Assembly: GCA_021776175.1 (NCBI GenBank)
Contig: JAJFGJ010000017.1
Span: forward strand, 42,463 to 106,462
Source of the DNA: Kiloniellaceae bacterium
GTDB taxonomy: Bacteria; Pseudomonadota; Alphaproteobacteria; Kiloniellales; J153
Direction of reading: 5' to 3'
Length of the DNA: 64,000 bases
Position 1 is the stretch's first letter. Every line of letters starts with the position of its first letter. The notes beneath the pieces were generated by a model, which saw only the letters and a list, made by a program, of their open reading frames with translations, searched no databases and had not been told where the DNA came from. Position numbers and translations under genes: made by a program. Below are positions 7,688 to 16,430 of this stretch, piece after piece.

Positions 7688-9829
7688 ATGATGCGGCAAG
7701 TCGATTTGGTCGAGCGGGTCACGGGCTATGACCCTAGCGCCGACGAGGGCGCGCTCAATCGGGCCTATGTCTACGCCATGAAGATGCACGGGTCGCAGAC
7801 ACGCGCATCGGGCGACCCTTACTTTTCTCATCCCATCGAAGTCGCCGGCATCCTGACCGAGCTTAAGCTCGACCATAGTTCGATTATCACCGCGCTTCTG
7901 CACGATCTCGTCGAGGACACGGATGCGTCCCTCGGCGACATCGAATCCATGTTCGGCCGCGATATCGCCCGCCTGGTTGACGGCGTGACCAAGCTGACGC
8001 GGCTTGAACTGCAGTCCGAGCAGACCCAGCACGCGGAGAATTTCCGCAAGTTACTCTTGGCCATGTCGGAAGATATTCGTGTGCTTTTGGTCAAGCTAGC
8101 CGACCGCGTGCATAACATGCGCACCTTGAAATTTATCAAGTCGGCGGACAAACGCCGGCGCATCGCACGCGAGACGATGGATATCTACGCGCCCCTGGCC
8201 GAACGGATCGGCATGCAGCGTTTCAAGGATGAGTTACTGGATTTATCTTTCACCGAGCTGAATCCTGACGCTCGCGGGTCGATCCTGACCCGTTTGGAAT
8301 TTCTGCAATCGCAAGGCGAGGATCTGCCTAACCTGATAATCGACCACTTGAAACGCACCTTGGCGAAGGATGGCGTCGAGGCCTGGATATCGGGGCGCCG
8401 GAAGACGCCGTATTCCATCTGGAACAAAATGCAGCACAAGAACATCGCGTTCGAGCAACTCTCGGACATCATGGCGTTTCGCGTCGTGGTCGGGTCGATT
8501 GAGAAGTGCTACCACGCGCTAGGGGCTCTCCACGCCCAGTACCCGGTGGTTCCGGGACGTTTCAAGGACTACATATCGACACCGAAGCCTAATGGATACC
8601 GCTCCTTGCATACCGGTTTGATCGGACCGGAACGCCATCGTATCGAAGTTCAGATTCGCACCCGCGACATGCACGACGTCGCCGAACTGGGGGTCGCGGC
8701 CCATTGGAAATACAAACAGTCCGAAATCAAGGTTGACGGCCGTCAGTACCGTTGGCTGCGTGAGCTTCTGGACATTCTGGATCATGCCTCGAACCCGGAA
8801 GAGTTCATCGAGCATACCAAGCTCGAAATGTTTCAGGATCAGGTGTTTTGTTTCACCCCCAAGGGCGATCTGATTGCCCTGCCGCGCGGCGCGACGCCCG
8901 TGGATTTTGCCTACGCTGTCCACTCGGAGGTCGGCGACACCTGTGTCGGCGCCAAGGTCAACGGCAGGATCCTTCCGTTGCGGGCCGAGCTTGGGAACGG
9001 AGATCAGGTCGAGATCCTGACCTCCAGAACCCAAACGCCGTCGCCGGATTGGGAGAAATTCGTCGTCTCCGGCAAGGCCAAGGCGCGTATTCGCCGCTTC
9101 GTCCATATGAAGGAGCGGGAACAGTACTCGGATCTAGGCCGTCAGATACTGCAGAAATCGTTTCGCGAGGAAGGCTACGAGCTTTCGGACAAAGCCCTTG
9201 GCGGGGTTCTCAAGAAGTTCAAGGCCGACGCGCCGGACGATTTATTCGCGGCGGTCGGTAAAGGAAACATGACGGCGCGCGAAGTGCTGGTCGCCGTCTA
9301 TCCGGGCGTGCGCGATGCCGCGAAGCGGCGGAATCTCTGGCCCTTCCGGGGCCGTACCCACGCCAACAAGGCGAAGTCCACGGCCCTGCCGATCAAGGGC
9401 TTGATCCCCGGAATGGCGGTCCATTACGCGCGTTGCTGCCATCCCTTGCCCGGCGAGCGCATTGTCGGCATCGTCACCACCGGCAAGGGCGTGACCGTCC
9501 ACACCATAGACTGCGAGACCCTGGCGTCTTTTCAGGACACGCCCGAGCGTTGGATCGACCTGGCCTGGGACGTTATCGATACCGAAGAAACGCATACCGG
9601 CCGGCTGCATGTCATGGTGGCCAACGAGCCCGGCAGCCTTGGCGACCTCTCGACCATTATCGGCAAGAGTCAGGGCAACATCAGCAATCTTAAAATAACC
9701 AGCCGCTCGATCGATTTTTTTGAGATGCTGGTCGATGTGGAAGTGCAAGATGCGAAGCATCTAAACGACATCGTCGCCGCCTTGCGCGCGGCCCCCGTGG
9801 TCGTCTCGGTGGAAAAGGCCCGCCGGTGA
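7688..9829 (+). CDS. rel: bifunctional (p)ppGpp synthetase/hydrolase Rel
   Basis: A 713-residue long RSH enzyme that makes and degrades the stringent-response alarmone. The HD hydrolase domain is intact (His48; His72-Asp73 in LLHDLVEDT). The synthetase domain has RFKDYISTPKPNGYRSLHT and EVQIRT. A TGS domain follows (VFCFTPKGDLIALPRGATPVDFAYAVH), then a Cys-rich region (HYARCCHPLPGERIVG) and a C-terminal ACT domain. Both catalytic halves look functional, as expected where one Rel replaces RelA and SpoT. The true start is ATG 7688 (MMRQVDL), not an upstream TTG at 7667. Confidence 0.96.
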   Translation: MMRQVDLVERVTGYDPSADEGALNRAYVYAMKMHGSQTRASGDPYFSHPIEVAGILTELKLDHSSIITALLHDLVEDTDASLGDIESMFGRDIARLVDGVTKLTRLELQSEQTQHAENFRKLLLAMSEDIRVLLVKLADRVHNMRTLKFIKSADKRRRIARETMDIYAPLAERIGMQRFKDELLDLSFTELNPDARGSILTRLEFLQSQGEDLPNLIIDHLKRTLAKDGVEAWISGRRKTPYSIWNKMQHKNIAFEQLSDIMAFRVVVGSIEKCYHALGALHAQYPVVPGRFKDYISTPKPNGYRSLHTGLIGPERHRIEVQIRTRDMHDVAELGVAAHWKYKQSEIKVDGRQYRWLRELLDILDHASNPEEFIEHTKLEMFQDQVFCFTPKGDLIALPRGATPVDFAYAVHSEVGDTCVGAKVNGRILPLRAELGNGDQVEILTSRTQTPSPDWEKFVVSGKAKARIRRFVHMKEREQYSDLGRQILQKSFREEGYELSDKALGGVLKKFKADAPDDLFAAVGKGNMTAREVLVAVYPGVRDAAKRRNLWPFRGRTHANKAKSTALPIKGLIPGMAVHYARCCHPLPGERIVGIVTTGKGVTVHTIDCETLASFQDTPERWIDLAWDVIDTEETHTGRLHVMVANEPGSLGDLSTIIGKSQGNISNLKITSRSIDFFEMLVDVEVQDAKHLNDIVAALRAAPVVVSVEKARR

Positions 9830-9901
9830 GGCCGCGAGGGGTCCGGTTCGGGCCGGGTAACCCCGGTTGGATGACAATACTTCTGGTGGACCTATAACCA
9901 A

Positions 9902-10492
9902 ATGTTTCAACGCCGGGATCCCTTGCCGCTTCTTCACCGGGTGCGCGATTTTCTTTGGCCCCGCAAAGGGTGGCGCCGGACTTCCAGCTATATCGCGCAC
10001 CGGGTGCGCCGTCTGCCTGGCACGCCTTACCGGATCGCCGCCGGCTTCGCGAGCGGCGCGGCGATTTCCTTCACGCCCTTCATCGGACTTCATTTCGTCG
10101 GCGGTGCCCTGATCTCCTTAATCCTGCGCGGCAGCTTGATGGCCTCGGCCATAGGAACCGTTATCGGCAACCCTTGGACATTTCCCTTCATTTGGGCATG
10201 GATTTACACCCTTGGGGTCTGGTTACTTGGCGGCGAGGTCGAAACGGTACTTCCAGAAACCCTTGGCTTCAGCTACATTTTCGACCGCCCGATGGAGATA
10301 TTATGGCCCATGACCGTGGGCGGCTTGCCTACGGCCGTGGCGGTGTGGTTCGCTTGCTTTTGGTCGGTCCGGGGCGCGGTCGCGCGGTACCAGTTCGCTA
10401 GGCGCAAGCGTATGCTGAGGCGCTCGCGGACCCTGCGCAGGGCAGCCCTGGCGGCCCAAAAGGCGGCCGATCGAGGTTTGGAGGAAACATGA
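9902..10492 (+). CDS. DUF2062 membrane protein
   Basis: A 196-residue integral membrane protein of the DUF2062 family. The typical motif is [19 protein letters not shown] followed by FIGLH, then [10 protein letters not shown] and two further hydrophobic segments near residues 95-115 and 140-165. The C-terminus is basic. Function is unknown; in alphaproteobacteria the gene often sits between rel and pdxJ, as here. Its stop overlaps the pdxJ start by 4 bases (ATGA), so the two are probably translated together. Confidence 0.9.
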   Translation: MFQRRDPLPLLHRVRDFLWPRKGWRRTSSYIAHRVRRLPGTPYRIAAGFASGAAISFTPFIGLHFVGGALISLILRGSLMASAIGTVIGNPWTFPFIWAWIYTLGVWLLGGEVETVLPETLGFSYIFDRPMEILWPMTVGGLPTAVAVWFACFWSVRGAVARYQFARRKRMLRRSRTLRRAALAAQKAADRGLEET

Positions 10493-11262
10493 CACCGAGA
10501 AATTTGCGGCTTGGGGTTAACATCGACCATGTGGCGACCATCCGCAACGCGAGAGGCGGTGGCCATCCCGATCCGGTCCGCGCGGCGCGGCAGGCCGCCG
10601 ACGCGGGGGCCGACGGTATCACCGCACACCTTAGGGAGGACCGGCGCCATATCTCGGACGACGATATTCAGCGTCTTATCGCGAGTATCGATCTGCCGCT
10701 GAACTTCGAGATGGCGGCCACGCCGGAGATGCTGGAAATCGCTCTCCGGCACCGGCCGCACGCGGCCTGCATCGTGCCCGAGAAGCGCCTGGAGGTAACC
10801 ACCGAAGGGGGACTGGATGCCGCCGGCGGACACAACGTCCTGAAACGCTATTGCGGCCGGCTTTCGGATGCCGATATCCGGGTCAGCCTGTTTATCGATC
10901 CGGATCCGCGCCAGCTCGAAGCGGCGCAGGCGCTGGGCGCACCGGTGGTGGAACTTCACACCGGGGCCTATTGCGAGGCCTTTATCGCGGACATGGCCGG
11001 GACCCGTGCCCAAGACGAATTGGCGCGCCTTCAGCGCGCCGCCGCCCTGGCCCAGGATCTGGGCCTGGAATGCCATGCCGGTCACGGCCTAACCTACGAT
11101 TCGGTTAAGCCGGTTGCCGCGATAGCCAGCCTCGTGGAGCTCAATATCGGCCATTTCCTGATTGGCGAGGCGATTTACGTTGGCCTGGAAAGCGCGATCA
11201 TGCGCATGCGCGCCATCATGAATCAGGCCCGCGCCGATGCCCTGGCCGCGAGGCGCGCCTGA
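10489..11262 (+). CDS. pdxJ: pyridoxine 5'-phosphate synthase
   Basis: A 257-residue PdxJ, last enzyme of the DXP-dependent vitamin B6 route, condensing 1-deoxyxylulose 5-phosphate with 3-amino-2-oxopropyl phosphate. Conserved blocks: [17 protein letters not shown] near the N-terminus, [46 protein letters not shown], and [12 protein letters not shown] at the phosphate end of the TIM barrel. It starts inside the end of the DUF2062 gene and is followed by acpS, the classical pair. Confidence 0.97.
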   Translation: MTPRNLRLGVNIDHVATIRNARGGGHPDPVRAARQAADAGADGITAHLREDRRHISDDDIQRLIASIDLPLNFEMAATPEMLEIALRHRPHAACIVPEKRLEVTTEGGLDAAGGHNVLKRYCGRLSDADIRVSLFIDPDPRQLEAAQALGAPVVELHTGAYCEAFIADMAGTRAQDELARLQRAAALAQDLGLECHAGHGLTYDSVKPVAAIASLVELNIGHFLIGEAIYVGLESAIMRMRAIMNQARADALAARRA

Positions 11263-11304
11263 TGAAAATGCCCGCGAGGCGTGCCCGATGGATTTAGCCG
11301 CGCG

Positions 11305-11712
11305 ATGATATTGGGAATCGGTAACGACCTGATAGATATTCGCCGGGTTGAAAAGACGCTGGATCGTTTCGGATCCCGTTTCGTCGCTCGTGTTTTCACG
11401 GATATCGAAAAAGCCAAATCGGACCGCCGGGCGCAGCGGGCGGCCAGCTACGCCAAGCGGTTCGCCGCCAAGGAGGCTTGCGCCAAGGCCCTGGGCACGG
11501 GCGTGCCTCGGCGCGGGGTACACTGGCGCGACTTGGGCGTGGTCAACTTACCCAGCGGCAAGCCGACCATGGCCCTGACCAACGGCGCGGCGCGGCGTTT
11601 GTTGGAAATAACGCCCGAGGGGATGACCGCCCAGATCGACCTGACGATCACGGACGACTTCCCCTTGGCTCAGGCGATTGTGATAATTTCCGCTCTGCCC
11701 TCAGGGACCTAA
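11305..11712 (+). CDS. acpS: holo-[acyl-carrier-protein] synthase
   Basis: A 135-residue 4'-phosphopantetheinyl transferase that converts apo-ACP to holo-ACP. N-terminal [16 protein letters not shown] holds the first Mg-binding Asp, and [14 protein letters not shown] holds the catalytic Lys and second acidic residue. The start at ATG 11305 matches the family N-terminus; the frame extends upstream to a GTG at 11281, which adds eight non-conserved residues. Confidence 0.96.
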   Translation: MILGIGNDLIDIRRVEKTLDRFGSRFVARVFTDIEKAKSDRRAQRAASYAKRFAAKEACAKALGTGVPRRGVHWRDLGVVNLPSGKPTMALTNGAARRLLEITPEGMTAQIDLTITDDFPLAQAIVIISALPSGT

Positions 11713-11797
11713 GATCAAGGAGCGCCGATTTTTGCCCCTGGCGCGCCAAACGGCATCCCGTCATAGTCGCGCGCACTCAAGAAGGCTCAACTCTCGA

Positions 11798-12550
11798 ATG
11801 GATTCCTCAATGTCGAAAAAGAAGCCGGGCGTTCTCGGCGAAACCTTGCGTACCGTTGTCTATGCGGTCTTGATCGCGTTGGGGATACGAGTCTTTGCTT
11901 ACGAGCCCTTCAACATACCCTCCGGGTCGATGATTCCGACGCTGCTGGTCGGCGATTACCTGTTCGTCTCGAAGTTTTCCTATGGCTACAGCCGGTACTC
12001 GCTGCCCATGGGGTTGCCGCTATTCGAAGGGCGCGTTTTCGGCGACGAGCCGGAACGCGGCGACGTCGTGGTGTTCAAGCTGCCCAGGGACAACAGTACC
12101 GATTACATCAAGCGGATCGTCGGCTTGCCGGGCGACAAAATTCAGGTGACCGGCGGGATCCTGCACATTAACGGCGTGGCCGTGAAACGTGAATTTACCG
12201 GCGATTTCACGGGGACCAACTACACGGGCTATTCGGTCCAGGCGAAGGAATACATCGAAACCTTGCCCAATGGGCGCAAGCACCGGATCTGGGAACGTAG
12301 CGACCGCGATATGCTGGACAATACGGCCGTCTATAGCGTTCCGCCCGGACACTTCTTCGCCATGGGCGATAACCGCGACAGCAGCCAGGACAGCCGGGTT
12401 CTTTCCGCTGTCGGTTATGTGCCTTACGAAAATCTGGTTGGGGAGGCGAAATTTCTGTTTTTCTCCCACGACGGCAGTGCCGCCCTATGGCAGTTCTGGA
12501 AGTGGCCGGGCGCGATCCGCTTCGGCCGGATCGGCGACGGCATTGAGTGA
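11798..12550 (+). CDS. lepB: signal peptidase I
   Basis: A 250-residue type I signal peptidase. One N-terminal membrane anchor (TVVYAVLIALGIRVFAY) leads into the catalytic domain. Ser44 (PSGSMIPTL) and Lys105 (DYIKRIVGLPGD) form the Ser/Lys dyad, and MGDNRDSSQDSR is the conserved box E. It removes signal peptides of secreted proteins at the outer face of the inner membrane. ATG 11798 follows AAGAAGG at a long spacing; ATG 11810 is an alternative. It overlaps rnc. Confidence 0.96.
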   Translation: MDSSMSKKKPGVLGETLRTVVYAVLIALGIRVFAYEPFNIPSGSMIPTLLVGDYLFVSKFSYGYSRYSLPMGLPLFEGRVFGDEPERGDVVVFKLPRDNSTDYIKRIVGLPGDKIQVTGGILHINGVAVKREFTGDFTGTNYTGYSVQAKEYIETLPNGRKHRIWERSDRDMLDNTAVYSVPPGHFFAMGDNRDSSQDSRVLSAVGYVPYENLVGEAKFLFFSHDGSAALWQFWKWPGAIRFGRIGDGIE

Positions 12551-13253
12551 CCCCAAAGGTCAAGACTTGACGGCCCTGTCGGCGCGCTTGGGGTACGGGT
12601 TCAAGCAACCGGAACTGTTGAGCGAAGCTCTCACCCATCCCAGCGCCGCCGGGCAGGCGGGGAACACGGGGCCGAATTACGAGCGCCTGGAATTCCTCGG
12701 CGACCGGGTTTTGGGCTTGGTCGTCGCCGATATGCTGCTGCGCCGTTTTCCCGACGAAGCCGAGGGACCGCTGGCTCAGCGCCTAGCTGAACTGGTGCGC
12801 CGCGAAACCCTAGCCAGGGTGGCGGAGGAACTCGATCTAGGCGCGGCCCTGCACCTGGCCAAGGGCGAGGATGCCGCCGGCGAGCGGGCGAACCCGGCGA
12901 TCCTGTCCGATGCCTGCGAGGCCCTGATCGGGGCGCTGTACCTGGACGGCGGACTGGTCGTGGCGCGCGGCTTGATCGAAACCTGGATGACCCCGTATCT
13001 GGAAGAAGCCGTGAGCCCGCCGCAAGATGCCAAGACGGCGCTGCAAGAATGGGCGCAGGGGCGCGGCTTGCCGCTGCCCGATTACCGCGAAACGGGGCGC
13101 AGCGGTCCCGATCACCAGCCGCTGTTCACCATAGAGGTCACGGTGCGCGGCCACGGCGGGGAGAGCGGGCGGGGGCGCTCCAAACGCCTGGCGGAACAGG
13201 CGGCGGCCGAGATCTTGCTGGCGCGCCTGCGGACCGAGACAGACCAGCCATGA
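12543..13253 (+). CDS. rnc: ribonuclease III
   Basis: A 236-residue double-strand RNA endonuclease. The RNase III signature is NYERLEFLGDRVLGLVVAD with the catalytic Glu/Asp, and SDACEALIGALYLDGG carries the second acidic set. A double-stranded-RNA-binding domain follows from about residue 160 (DAKTALQEWAQG to the GRGRSKRLAEQAAAE helix). The start is probably TTG 12543, overlapping the lepB stop by 8 bases; TTG 12567 is the only other close choice. Its own stop overlaps the era ATG. The lepB-rnc-era order is conserved across proteobacteria. Confidence 0.95.
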   Translation: MSDPKGQDLTALSARLGYGFKQPELLSEALTHPSAAGQAGNTGPNYERLEFLGDRVLGLVVADMLLRRFPDEAEGPLAQRLAELVRRETLARVAEELDLGAALHLAKGEDAAGERANPAILSDACEALIGALYLDGGLVVARGLIETWMTPYLEEAVSPPQDAKTALQEWAQGRGLPLPDYRETGRSGPDHQPLFTIEVTVRGHGGESGRGRSKRLAEQAAAEILLARLRTETDQP

Positions 13254-14164
13254 GCGCTAAGAAAAGCACCAAGCGGCGCTGCGGTTTCGTGGCCCTGGTT
13301 GGGGCCCCCAACGCCGGTAAATCGACCCTGCTCAACGCCATGGTCGGGACCAAGATTTCCATCGTCACCCACAAGGTCCAGACCACCCGGGCGCGGGTGC
13401 GCGGCATCGCGCTGGAAGGCCGGGCACAAATTATCTTTGTCGATACCCCTGGAATTTTCACGCCCAAGAAACGCTTGGAGCGGGCCATGGTGGCCGCCGC
13501 CTGGTCCGCCATCGACGATGCCGAGGAGACGGTGGTGCTCTACGACGCGGGCCGGGGCGGCCTGGATTCCGATACCCGCCTTATCGTCGAGGGCCTGAAG
13601 CGGCGCGGCAAGCAGGCCATCCTCGCGCTCAACAAGGTCGACGCGGTAAAACGCGAAAAGCTACTCGCCCTGGCGGCCGAATTCGAGGCCATGGGCGTCT
13701 TCGCGCGCATCTTCATGATCTCGGCGCTCAAGGGCGACGGCATGGACGCGCTGCGCGATTACCTGGCGGAGCGCATGCCGCCGGGCCCTTGGCACTACCC
13801 GGAGGATCAGGTCTCCGACATGCCCATGCGCCTGATCGCCGCCGAGGTGACGCGCGAGAAGCTGTTCCTGCGCCTCCATCAGGAGCTGCCTTACTCCCTG
13901 ACCGTCGAGACCGAGGACTGGCAGGAATTCGACAACGGCGGCGTGCGCATTGCCCAGGTCGTTTTCGTCGGCCGCGATTCCCACAAGGGGATCTGCCTGG
14001 GCAAGGGCGGGGCGACCATCAAGGCGGTGCGCGAGGCGGCGCAACAAGACCTCGCGGAGATGATGGAACGCGACGTGCACCTGTTCCTGCACGTCAAGGT
14101 GCGCGGTAACTGGTCCGAGGATTCCGCCCACTACCGCGACTGGGGCCTCGACTTCGAGGCGTGA
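13250..14164 (+). CDS. era: GTPase Era
   Basis: A 304-residue ribosome-assembly GTPase. G1 is GAPNAGKST, G3 DTPG, G4 NKVD and G5 SALKG. The C-terminal KH domain contains GKGGATIKAVREAAQQDL and binds the 3' end of 16S rRNA. Its ATG (13250) overlaps the rnc TGA (ATGA). The long upstream frame is a shadow of rnc. Confidence 0.97.
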   Translation: MSAKKSTKRRCGFVALVGAPNAGKSTLLNAMVGTKISIVTHKVQTTRARVRGIALEGRAQIIFVDTPGIFTPKKRLERAMVAAAWSAIDDAEETVVLYDAGRGGLDSDTRLIVEGLKRRGKQAILALNKVDAVKREKLLALAAEFEAMGVFARIFMISALKGDGMDALRDYLAERMPPGPWHYPEDQVSDMPMRLIAAEVTREKLFLRLHQELPYSLTVETEDWQEFDNGGVRIAQVVFVGRDSHKGICLGKGGATIKAVREAAQQDLAEMMERDVHLFLHVKVRGNWSEDSAHYRDWGLDFEA

Positions 14165-14182
14165 GCGAGGAACTTAGGTGTC

Positions 14183-14902
14183 ATGCATTGGAGCGATGAA
14201 GGCATCGTGCTGTCGGCGCGCGCCCATGGCGAGCACGGGACCATCGTCCAGCTCTTGACGCGGGAGCAGGGGCGCCATGCCGGGCTCGTGCGGGGCGGGC
14301 AGGGGCGGCGCGCGCGCGGGGTCCTGCAGCCGGGTAATCTGGTCTCCGCCCAGTGGAGCGGCCGCCTGGCAGAACACCTGGGAAGCTATGTTTGCGAGCC
14401 CTTGACCGCTTATGCCGCCCGGGTGCTGGACGACCCGGATCGTCTGGCGGCGCTGAGCGCGGCGGCGGCGGTCAGCGAGGGCGCCCTGCCGGAGCGCGAG
14501 CCCCACGCGGCCTGCTTCGAGGGTTTGCTCGCCTTGCTGGAGGCCCTGCCCGGCGACCATTGGGCCGAGGTTTACGTGCACTGGGAACTGGCGCTCTTGG
14601 CCGAGCTTGGTTTCGGGCTCGATCTCGCGAACTGCGCGGCCGGGGGCGCCAACGACCAACTCGCCTATGTTTCGCCGAAGTCGGGCAGGGCGGTCTCCCT
14701 CGCCGCCGGGGAGCCCTACCGCGAGAAACTCTTGGCCCTGCCCGGATTCCTGGCCGGGCGCGGTGGCGGCGGGCCGGAGGAGGTCGGCCAGGGTCTGGCC
14801 CTGACCAGCTTTTTTCTTGAGCGTTTCGTTTTCGCCCCCCACCACAAGCCGGTTCCCGCCGCCCGCCAACGCCTGGGGGAGCGGTTTCCCGGGGCAGTTT
14901 GA
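14183..14902 (+). CDS. recO: DNA repair protein RecO
   Basis: A 239-residue RecO, mediator of RecA loading in the RecFOR pathway. The N-terminal OB-fold begins MHWSDEGIVLSARAHGEHGTI (described, 21 residues, so key part is DEGIVLSARAHGE), followed by GLVRGGQGRRARGVLQPGN. The C-terminal helical part contains ELALLAELGFGLDL and the conserved AYVSPKSGRAVS. The zinc-binding Cys set of some RecO proteins is largely absent; only a single Cys precedes this block. It closes the rnc-era-recO run. Confidence 0.93.
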   Translation: MHWSDEGIVLSARAHGEHGTIVQLLTREQGRHAGLVRGGQGRRARGVLQPGNLVSAQWSGRLAEHLGSYVCEPLTAYAARVLDDPDRLAALSAAAAVSEGALPEREPHAACFEGLLALLEALPGDHWAEVYVHWELALLAELGFGLDLANCAAGGANDQLAYVSPKSGRAVSLAAGEPYREKLLALPGFLAGRGGGGPEEVGQGLALTSFFLERFVFAPHHKPVPAARQRLGERFPGAV

Positions 14903-14934
14903 GCGGCGGGGTGTAGCCGAGCCTCATGGCCGAT

Positions 14935-15072
14935 CCTTCGAGACGCGTTCTTCGAACGCTCCTCAGGATGAGGGTGGTGTTCTATATCTCAGGTTAATTT
15001 CCCATGCCGGGCAGCCGCTTTCTTCGTCTCCCGCGCCTCATTCTGAGGAGAGGCGAAGCCTCGTCTCGAAGG
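14935..15072. repeat. long imperfect inverted repeat, intergenic
   Basis: Arms at about 14935-14974 and 15036-15072 share TTCGAGACG and CTCAGGATGAGG-type blocks in opposite orientation. A partial third copy follows to about 15112. It lies between the converging ends of recO and the EF-hand gene and may fold on transcription from either side. The arm style resembles the perfect repeat at 30418-30498. Confidence 0.7.
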
Positions 15073-15144
15073 AGCGGCGCGCGGCTCGGGATGAGGGTGC
15101 CGTCTCGAAGCATGGCGGCCGGGTTGTAAATCCGACGGTCTATT

Positions 15145-15705
15145 TTACTCGGCGGGCGGATCGATGTTGGGGGTCAGGGCGCCCAGGGCCGGTGCCATGG
15201 CGCCCAGGCGGCCGCGCAGGGCATTCCAATCGACAGCCTCGGAATCGCCGAGGATCTCGCCCAGGGGCCGGCCGTCCAAGGTCAGGTCGCTCAACAGTTC
15301 CTTGCGGCTTAACTGGCCGTCGGTGCCGGCGTCGTAGCTTTCGACCAAGCGATTCAGACCGATCGTCTCGACCACGATGAGGCCGAGCTGCACGGCGCGC
15401 TTTTCGTGAATTCGGATGCCGTTATCCGGCCAGCGCAGCCAATCGCGGAGCTCGAGGCGAATGTCCTCCAGTTCGGCGACGCTGATCCGCCCGTTGCGGT
15501 CCCGGTCGGCGAAGCGCCAACCCACGTCCACGCAACTGCGGGCGGCCTGGCGTTGGCACAGGGGGCTGGCCAAGGCCAGAAACCTGGCGAAGTCCCGCAC
15601 ACTGGCCGTAGGGGCGCTGGGTTGGGCCTGCTGCGCGGCCGCCGGCGGCGCGGCCATGGCCAGGTACAGGATCGCCAGGAAGGCGCGGAGCGGCACTTGC
15701 TTCAT
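15145..15705 (-). CDS. secreted EF-hand protein
   Basis: A 186-residue exported protein: signal peptide with cleavage probably after PAAA (about residue 24). One canonical EF-hand loop spans 67-78, with Asp67, Asp69, Asn71, Gly72, Ile74 and Glu78 all in place. A second, weaker loop spans 125-136 (DAGTDGQLSRKE). Calcium binding in the periplasm is inferred from the loop. No enzymatic domain is recognised. It is convergent with recO across the repeat region. Confidence 0.8.
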   Translation of the reverse strand: MKQVPLRAFLAILYLAMAAPPAAAQQAQPSAPTASVRDFARFLALASPLCQRQAARSCVDVGWRFADRDRNGRISVAELEDIRLELRDWLRWPDNGIRIHEKRAVQLGLIVVETIGLNRLVESYDAGTDGQLSRKELLSDLTLDGRPLGEILGDSEAVDWNALRGRLGAMAPALGALTPNIDPPAE

Positions 15706-16430
15706 ACGGTCTTTCTACACGGTGAATTGGCGGTCCGGGACTTTATCGCCCGCCGGCGCCTTGGAACAGGGGGTTTCGCGATTCCCGTGACGTCAAAAGA
15801 GAAGAACAAAAGAAGAACTATGAGTCTTTCATGTCACACCCGCCGATAAATTCCAAGCCGCCCCGCGCTTCGCCGTTGACCGTGGATTCCCCCCAGCCTA
15901 AGCCGGTTTTTAGTGATTTAGGCCGATTCGAAAGAGGAATTATCGCCGCCGCGCGCTCGATCGCCCCCTTTGGCGGCCCGCCAAAGAAAGAGGGGGCCAA
16001 AACGGCCCCCTAAGGAGTCAGTGCGATGTGCGTGCAATACGGTGTAAGGGCAGTTCGAAATAGTGACACTTCCCGTACACGAACAGGGGAACGATCAGAA
16101 GAAACGGTATTGATCGCCCTGTATGAGAATAAATATATTCGGATTCGGATGTAAAAGCAAGAACTTTTTTCATTTCATCGAGAATTAATTCCACTGCTCT
16201 TTGAATTATCTTCTTAATTCAGGGCATCATGCCCTATTTATTCAACAGTAGGGCAAATAACCCTAGTTGATATAGGGCATTCTTACCTAATAACTCAGAG
16301 CCCTCCCACGCGCGCAACTGTGAGTGGATTGTTAACCATGTTGGACCAATCTTAAGGCTTGGATACCGGAGGCGCCGTTTATGGCGGCCCCATGAAATGA
16401 GATTCGTGGCGGTATCCCGGAGGTTCAACG
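15706..16430. other. 725-bp AT-richer intergenic region between EF-hand gene and hppD
   Basis: No convincing gene. It contains two adjacent perfect hairpins, 15968-15986 (CTTTGGCGG palindrome) and 15991-16011 (AGGGGGCC stem, AAAAC loop), and then a stretch from about 16080 to 16320 that is visibly AT-rich. The palindromic half-site cluster at 16221-16280 is listed separately. As the flanking genes are divergent, both promoters should lie here. The hairpins could end a short untranslated transcript. Confidence 0.6.
16221..16280. promoter_or_regulatory. AGGGCA half-site cluster, candidate operator of the tyrosine-catabolism genes
   Basis: AGGGCATCATGCCCT (16221-16235) is a perfect 15-bp palindrome. 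TAGGG (16249-16253) is repeated inverted as CCCTA (16261-16265), and TAGGGCAT recurs at 16273-16280. Spacings near 10-11 and 20-24 bases suggest one DNA face. It sits about 150-210 bases before hppD. The binding protein is unknown and no regulator gene is adjacent. Confidence 0.45.

Noticed and set aside
15831..16013. 60-codon Pro-rich + strand frame
   Set aside because: No ribosome site and its end lies in the hairpins at 15968-16011; not supported as a gene, though the region may be transcribed.
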